Shown here: piece by piece, positions 7,509 to 10,295 of the stretch | Layout of the letters: the number at the start of each line of letters is the position of its first letter | Numbering within the stretch: position 1 is the stretch's first letter | Notes under the pieces: model-generated | The model's input: only the letters and a program-made list of their open reading frames with translations | What the model was told of the DNA's origin: nothing | Database searches by the model: none | Source of the DNA: JASFRI01 sp050115015 | Lineage (GTDB): Bacteria; Acidobacteriota; Polarisedimenticolia; CBDVAL01 | Assembly (NCBI GenBank): GCA_050115015.1 | Contig: JASFRI010000133.1 | Span: 1 to 10,295, forward strand | DNA: 10,295 nucleotides | Direction: 5' to 3' | Position numbers and translations under genes: made by a program

Positions 7509-8642
7509 ATGAACCGTTCGTGGAAGATCGCCGTCGTCGCACTCGTGCTCGCCGTGGGCCTCCTGACCCCCGGCTGCGAGTCCCGGACCGAGTACGTCCT
7601 GGGGGCCGTGCTGCCCCTGAGCGGCAGCGGGGCCTCCTACGCCCGCGACATCAAGCAGGGGATCGAGCTCGGTCTGGAGGAGATCAACGCCGCCGGCGGG
7701 ATCGACGGGCTTCCGCTGCGGGTCATCTTCGAGGACAGCGGCAGCGATCCGTCCAACGCCCTCGCCGCCGCCACGCGGCTGATGGACGAGGAGAGGGTCC
7801 CCGCCATCATCGGCGGCGTGCTCTCCTCGGAGACCCTGGCCATCGCCCCGGTGGCCGAGGAGAAGGAGGTGGTGCTCCTGTCGCCGGCCTCCTCGAGCCC
7901 CGACATCACGGGCGCCGGGAACTTCATCTTCCGGGTCTACCCCTCGGACGTGGTCGAGGGGACCATGATGGCGGACTTCATGCTGAACGTGCTCGGCAAG
8001 TCCCGCATCATGATCCTGGCCGTCAACAACGAGTACGGCCGCGGCCTCAAGACCGTGTTCGCCAAGCGCTACCGCTCGGTCCCGAACCGGGAGATCATCG
8101 AGGTCATCAACTTCGACCAGGGGCAGGTCGACTGGTCCGAGGAGGTCGCGCAGATCCAGGAGATGGGTCCCGACGGGATCTACCTCGTGGGCTACCCGGC
8201 GGAGATGCTCAGCTTCCTCGAGGCCATGCAGGAGGCCAACGCCAAGTACCCCATCCTCGCCTCCCGGTCCTTCGACGTCGAGATGATGAAGGTCCCGGCG
8301 GCGGAAGGGGTCATCTTCCCGCGGGACCTGTTCGACCCCGAGCGGACCGAGGTAGCCGGCAAGTTCGCGGAGGCGTACCGTTCGCGCTACAGCGAGGCCC
8401 CGAGCATCTGGGCCGCGAACGGTTACGACGCCGTCAACCTCCTGGCCGATGCGATGACGGACAGCGGCTACCGCGCGGAACCGATCCGCGTCTGGCTGAC
8501 CCAGGTCCGGGAGTTGCCGGGCGCGTCGGGGATCATCACCTTCGATCGGCAGGGGGACGTCCAGAAGACCCCGGTGATCTCCATCGTGCACAACGGCGAG
8601 TTCATCACGTACAACGAGTACAAGGAGATGGTGGGGAAGTAA
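7509..8642 (+). CDS. periplasmic type I binding-protein lipoprotein (LivJ-like)
   Basis: This is a 377-residue exported protein of the leucine/isoleucine/valine-binding-protein fold (Peripla_BP_6 family). Residues 1-23 (MNRSWKIAVVALVLAVGLLTPGC) are a signal peptide ending in a lipobox-like TPGC. Cys23 is the likely lipidated residue, although Thr at -3 is not optimal. The mature part begins with EYVLGAVLPLSGSGASYARDIKQGIELGLEEINAAGGIDG, the family hallmark. The second lobe includes GPDGIYLVGYPAEMLSFLEAM and the late motif WAANGYDAVNLLADAM. ATG 7509 follows AGGAGGT at 7496-7502, the best ribosome site in the window; an in-frame ATG at 7407 has none. No permease or ATPase genes adjoin it. It may serve distant transporter partners, or be a receptor or PBP-activator-like protein. 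The ligand cannot be read from sequence. Confidence 0.88.
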   Translation: MNRSWKIAVVALVLAVGLLTPGCESRTEYVLGAVLPLSGSGASYARDIKQGIELGLEEINAAGGIDGLPLRVIFEDSGSDPSNALAAATRLMDEERVPAIIGGVLSSETLAIAPVAEEKEVVLLSPASSSPDITGAGNFIFRVYPSDVVEGTMMADFMLNVLGKSRIMILAVNNEYGRGLKTVFAKRYRSVPNREIIEVINFDQGQVDWSEEVAQIQEMGPDGIYLVGYPAEMLSFLEAMQEANAKYPILASRSFDVEMMKVPAAEGVIFPRDLFDPERTEVAGKFAEAYRSRYSEAPSIWAANGYDAVNLLADAMTDSGYRAEPIRVWLTQVRELPGASGIITFDRQGDVQKTPVISIVHNGEFITYNEYKEMVGK

Positions 8643-8647
8643 GCCCC

Positions 8648-9127
8648 TTGTCCGCACCCCTGCTGGACCGTGTGGCACTCGAGGCCGTCCTCGCGCCGCA
8701 CCGCGCGGCGGGCCGCCGCATCGTCTTCACGAACGGCTGCTTCGACCTGCTGCACCCCGGCCATGTCCGCCTGCTCCACGCCGCCCGTCGCCTGGGCGAT
8801 CTCCTCGTCCTGGGGCTGAACACCGACGACTCCGTGCGCCGGCTCAAGGGGCCGGGCCGGCCGATCCTGTCCCTGGAGGAGCGGGCCGAGGTCCTGGGGG
8901 CCCTGCGGGACGTCGACGTGGTGGCGGCGTTCGAGGAGGACACCCCCCTGGAGATCGTCAAGGCGGTCCGGCCGGCGGTCCTGGTCAAGGGCGGGGACTG
9001 GACCCCGGAGACCGTGGTGGGCCGCGCCGAGGTCGAGGCCGACGGCGGCCGCGTCGAGATCGTCCCGCTGGTCGGCGGCCTGTCCACCTCGGAGCTCCTC
9101 CGCCGGATCCGCGCCCGGAACGGGTGA
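8648..9127 (+). CDS. rfaE2: D-glycero-beta-D-manno-heptose 1-phosphate adenylyltransferase (stand-alone RfaE2/HldE C-terminal type)
   Basis: It transfers AMP from ATP to heptose 1-phosphate, giving ADP-D-glycero-beta-D-manno-heptose, a precursor of the LPS inner core. The 159-residue product has the nucleotidyltransferase motif TNGCFDLLHPGH with the catalytic HxGH, then LNTDDSVRRLKGPGRPI, EERAEVLGALRDVDVVAAFEEDTPLEIV and VLVKGGDWTPETVVG, all typical of this family. The kinase half present in E. coli HldE is absent, so this is the separate adenylyltransferase form and needs a separate HldA-type kinase. The start is either TTG 8648 (GGGGAAG at 8633-8639 upstream, five bases after the preceding stop) or GTG 8672, which gives 151 residues. 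I prefer TTG for the tight operon spacing, but it is not certain. Confidence 0.92.
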   Translation: MSAPLLDRVALEAVLAPHRAAGRRIVFTNGCFDLLHPGHVRLLHAARRLGDLLVLGLNTDDSVRRLKGPGRPILSLEERAEVLGALRDVDVVAAFEEDTPLEIVKAVRPAVLVKGGDWTPETVVGRAEVEADGGRVEIVPLVGGLSTSELLRRIRARNG

Positions 9128-9153
9128 TTCCCGACACCCATGCAGACTTTCGT

Positions 9154-9182
9154 TTGACCTCCACCCCGCTTCCGCGTACCCT
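9154..9182 (+). promoter_or_regulatory. promoter candidate upstream of the START-like gene
   Basis: TTGACC (9154-9159, 5/6 match to the -35 consensus) is separated by 17 bp from TACCCT (9177-9182, a 3/6 match to the -10). It lies in the 130-bp gap after rfaE2. Transcription would begin near 9189 with a leader of about 70 nt. Just upstream, GGGTG (9122-9126) and CACCC (9135-9139) bracket the rfaE2 stop and could form a small stem, too short to call a terminator. Confidence 0.45.
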
Positions 9183-9257
9183 TTCCCCATCCTGAAGCGG
9201 CACTGCCGGCGAACTCACAGCGTTTCCCCGAGGGCGAAGTCGCCCGGAGAGGAGTGC

Positions 9258-10004
9258 ATGGCGCGTCCACGTGTGCTGTTGGCCCTCGTCCTGGCCGAGG
9301 CCCCGGGCCGCATGAAGGGGAGCGGCGGCCTGCGGGCGTCGCGGCGGCGCCCGGTCTCCGGCGTCGGCCGTCGCGGGGTGGTCTGCGCGCTGGCGCTCGC
9401 CCTGCTCTCCCTGGGCGCCGCGGCGCCCGGGTGGGAGTGGACGGCGGAGAGGAAAGGGGTGCGCATCTGGTCCCGCCCGACGGAAGGGACCGAGGTCCGC
9501 GAGGTCCTCGGCCGCGCCGAGTTCGATCTGTCTCCGGAGCGGTTCTTCCGCTTCCTGGCGGACGTGGAGTCGTACCCGGAGCTGCTGCCGCCCACCACGC
9601 AGGCACGGCTGCTCCGCCACGACGGGGACGAGTCCTGGTACTACATGGTGATCGACCCGGCATGGGTCGCGCCCCGTGACTACTGCATCCGCACCCGGCT
9701 GCATCGCCTTCCCGACGGACGCCTCAAGAGCACCTGGGAGAACGACGAGTCGGCCTGTCCGCCTCCCCCCGACGGCACCGTTCGCATCCACATCAACGAG
9801 GGCTACTGGCTCCTGACACCCCTGCCCGGCGGGCGCACCGAGGTCACCTACCAGGCGATCACGGACCCCGGCGGCATGGTGCCCAAGTGGATGGTGAACA
9901 AGGGGCAGATCGGCGCGCTGGTGGACATCTTCCAGTCCCTCCGGGAGGCGGCGGCCCTGGACCGCTATGCGGCGCCCGGCGCGGACCCCGGCACGGCACC
10001 TTGA
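9258..10004 (+). CDS. exported START/SRPBCC-like domain protein
   Basis: From ATG 9258 the product is 248 residues. After an Arg-rich stretch (26-39) comes one hydrophobic segment, GVVCALALALLSLGAAA (40-56), ending in a signal-peptidase-like site before PGWEW. The remainder (about 59-240) resembles START-like (SRPBCC fold, hydrophobic-ligand) proteins: WEWTAERKGVRIWSR, VLGRAEFDLSPERFFRFLADVESYPELLPPTTQARLL, VAPRDYCIRTRLHRL and TYQAITDPGGMVPKWMVNKGQ. The family binds lipids or other hydrophobic molecules, so a periplasmic lipid-handling role is inferred, with the ligand unknown. GGAGAGGAG (9246-9254) supports ATG 9258. Met19 (9312) would give a more ordinary, though long, signal peptide but lacks a good ribosome site. 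Residues 1-18 are themselves weakly hydrophobic, so the N-terminus is uncertain. Confidence 0.75.
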   Translation: MARPRVLLALVLAEAPGRMKGSGGLRASRRRPVSGVGRRGVVCALALALLSLGAAAPGWEWTAERKGVRIWSRPTEGTEVREVLGRAEFDLSPERFFRFLADVESYPELLPPTTQARLLRHDGDESWYYMVIDPAWVAPRDYCIRTRLHRLPDGRLKSTWENDESACPPPPDGTVRIHINEGYWLLTPLPGGRTEVTYQAITDPGGMVPKWMVNKGQIGALVDIFQSLREAAALDRYAAPGADPGTAP

Positions 10005-10295
10005 CCCCCTCCCGGGCCTCGCTGGCCCTGACCTCCCTGAACGGGGACAGCAGCTGGCTGGTCGAGATCGACGGCACCCGGCTGCTGCTGGACCCCTGGC
10101 TCGAGGGGGACGCGACGGTGGTGCACCCCGTCCTGCACCGGGCCCGGCTCGGTGGTACCGCAGTGCCGGTGGAGGACCTTCCCGCCGTCGAGGCCCTGGT
10201 CATCTCGCACCCCTTCGCGGACCACCTGAACTTCCCGACCCTGCGGAAGCTGCCGCGGGACCTGCCCGTCTACGCCCCCTCGGTGGCGCACGGCT
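10001..10295 (+). CDS. metallo-beta-lactamase-fold protein, N-terminal part (cut by the window end)
   Basis: An open frame runs from 10001 to the end of the window (98 codons, no stop). It reads LNGDSSWLVEIDGTRLLLDPWL (residues 13-34), the usual first beta strands of MBL-fold hydrolases, then LVISHPFADHLNFPTLRKLP (66-85). The latter aligns with the metal-binding HxHxDH motif, but the second His is Phe72 (His70, Asp74, His75 are present), so metal binding may be altered. TTG 10001 is the suggested start because it overlaps the preceding stop (TTGA), indicating coupling, though no ribosome site is evident and a start further in cannot be excluded. The substrate is unknown. It belongs to the broad group of UlaG/Lactamase_B_3-like proteins. 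Confidence 0.75.
   Translation, partial: MTPSRASLALTSLNGDSSWLVEIDGTRLLLDPWLEGDATVVHPVLHRARLGGTAVPVEDLPAVEALVISHPFADHLNFPTLRKLPRDLPVYAPSVAHG

Overview
The window is G+C-rich bacterial chromosome (roughly two thirds G+C by eye) with every recognisable gene on the + strand. Gene order is parA, parB, bactofilin, atpH, atpA, atpG, atpD, atpC, a type I periplasmic-binding lipoprotein, a stand-alone heptose-1-phosphate adenylyltransferase (rfaE2/hldE C-terminal type), a START/SRPBCC-like exported protein, and the first 98 codons of a metallo-beta-lactamase-fold protein cut by the window end. The heptose gene and the lipoprotein indicate a Gram-negative (diderm) organism. The parAB-bactofilin-atp layout and the long loop in AtpD fit deltaproteobacterial, acidobacterial or related candidate phyla; the sequence alone does not fix the phylum.

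Region 1 (1-213) is a control and segregation region. It holds a 10-bp direct repeat and two identical 20-bp perfect palindromes 37 bp apart that look like variant parS sites just upstream of parA. Region 2 (214-2338) is a chromosome-organisation operon: ParA ATPase, ParB CTPase clamp (overlapping parA by 38 bp) and a bactofilin scaffold. Region 3 (2335-7404) starts with a promoter whose -35 box contains the bactofilin stop codon, followed by a five-gene F1-ATPase operon in the order delta, alpha, gamma, beta, epsilon. The b/b' stator genes often found ahead of atpH, and the a and c genes, are not here. Region 4 (7405-10295) holds accessory envelope-related genes: the binding-protein lipoprotein tightly followed by rfaE2, then after a 130-bp gap with a promoter candidate the START-like protein and the MBL-fold gene, whose start and stop codons overlap.

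Most of the window is conserved housekeeping DNA, and I do not see an obvious new defence or mobile system. The most interesting signals are in the ParABS module. The putative parS palindromes depart from the classical motif at the outer bases, and the ParB recognition-helix region has a non-standard residue (Gly163) where ParB usually has Arg and Noc has Gln. The DNA encoding that helix is also an A+T-rich patch with three TTA codons, very unlike its surroundings.
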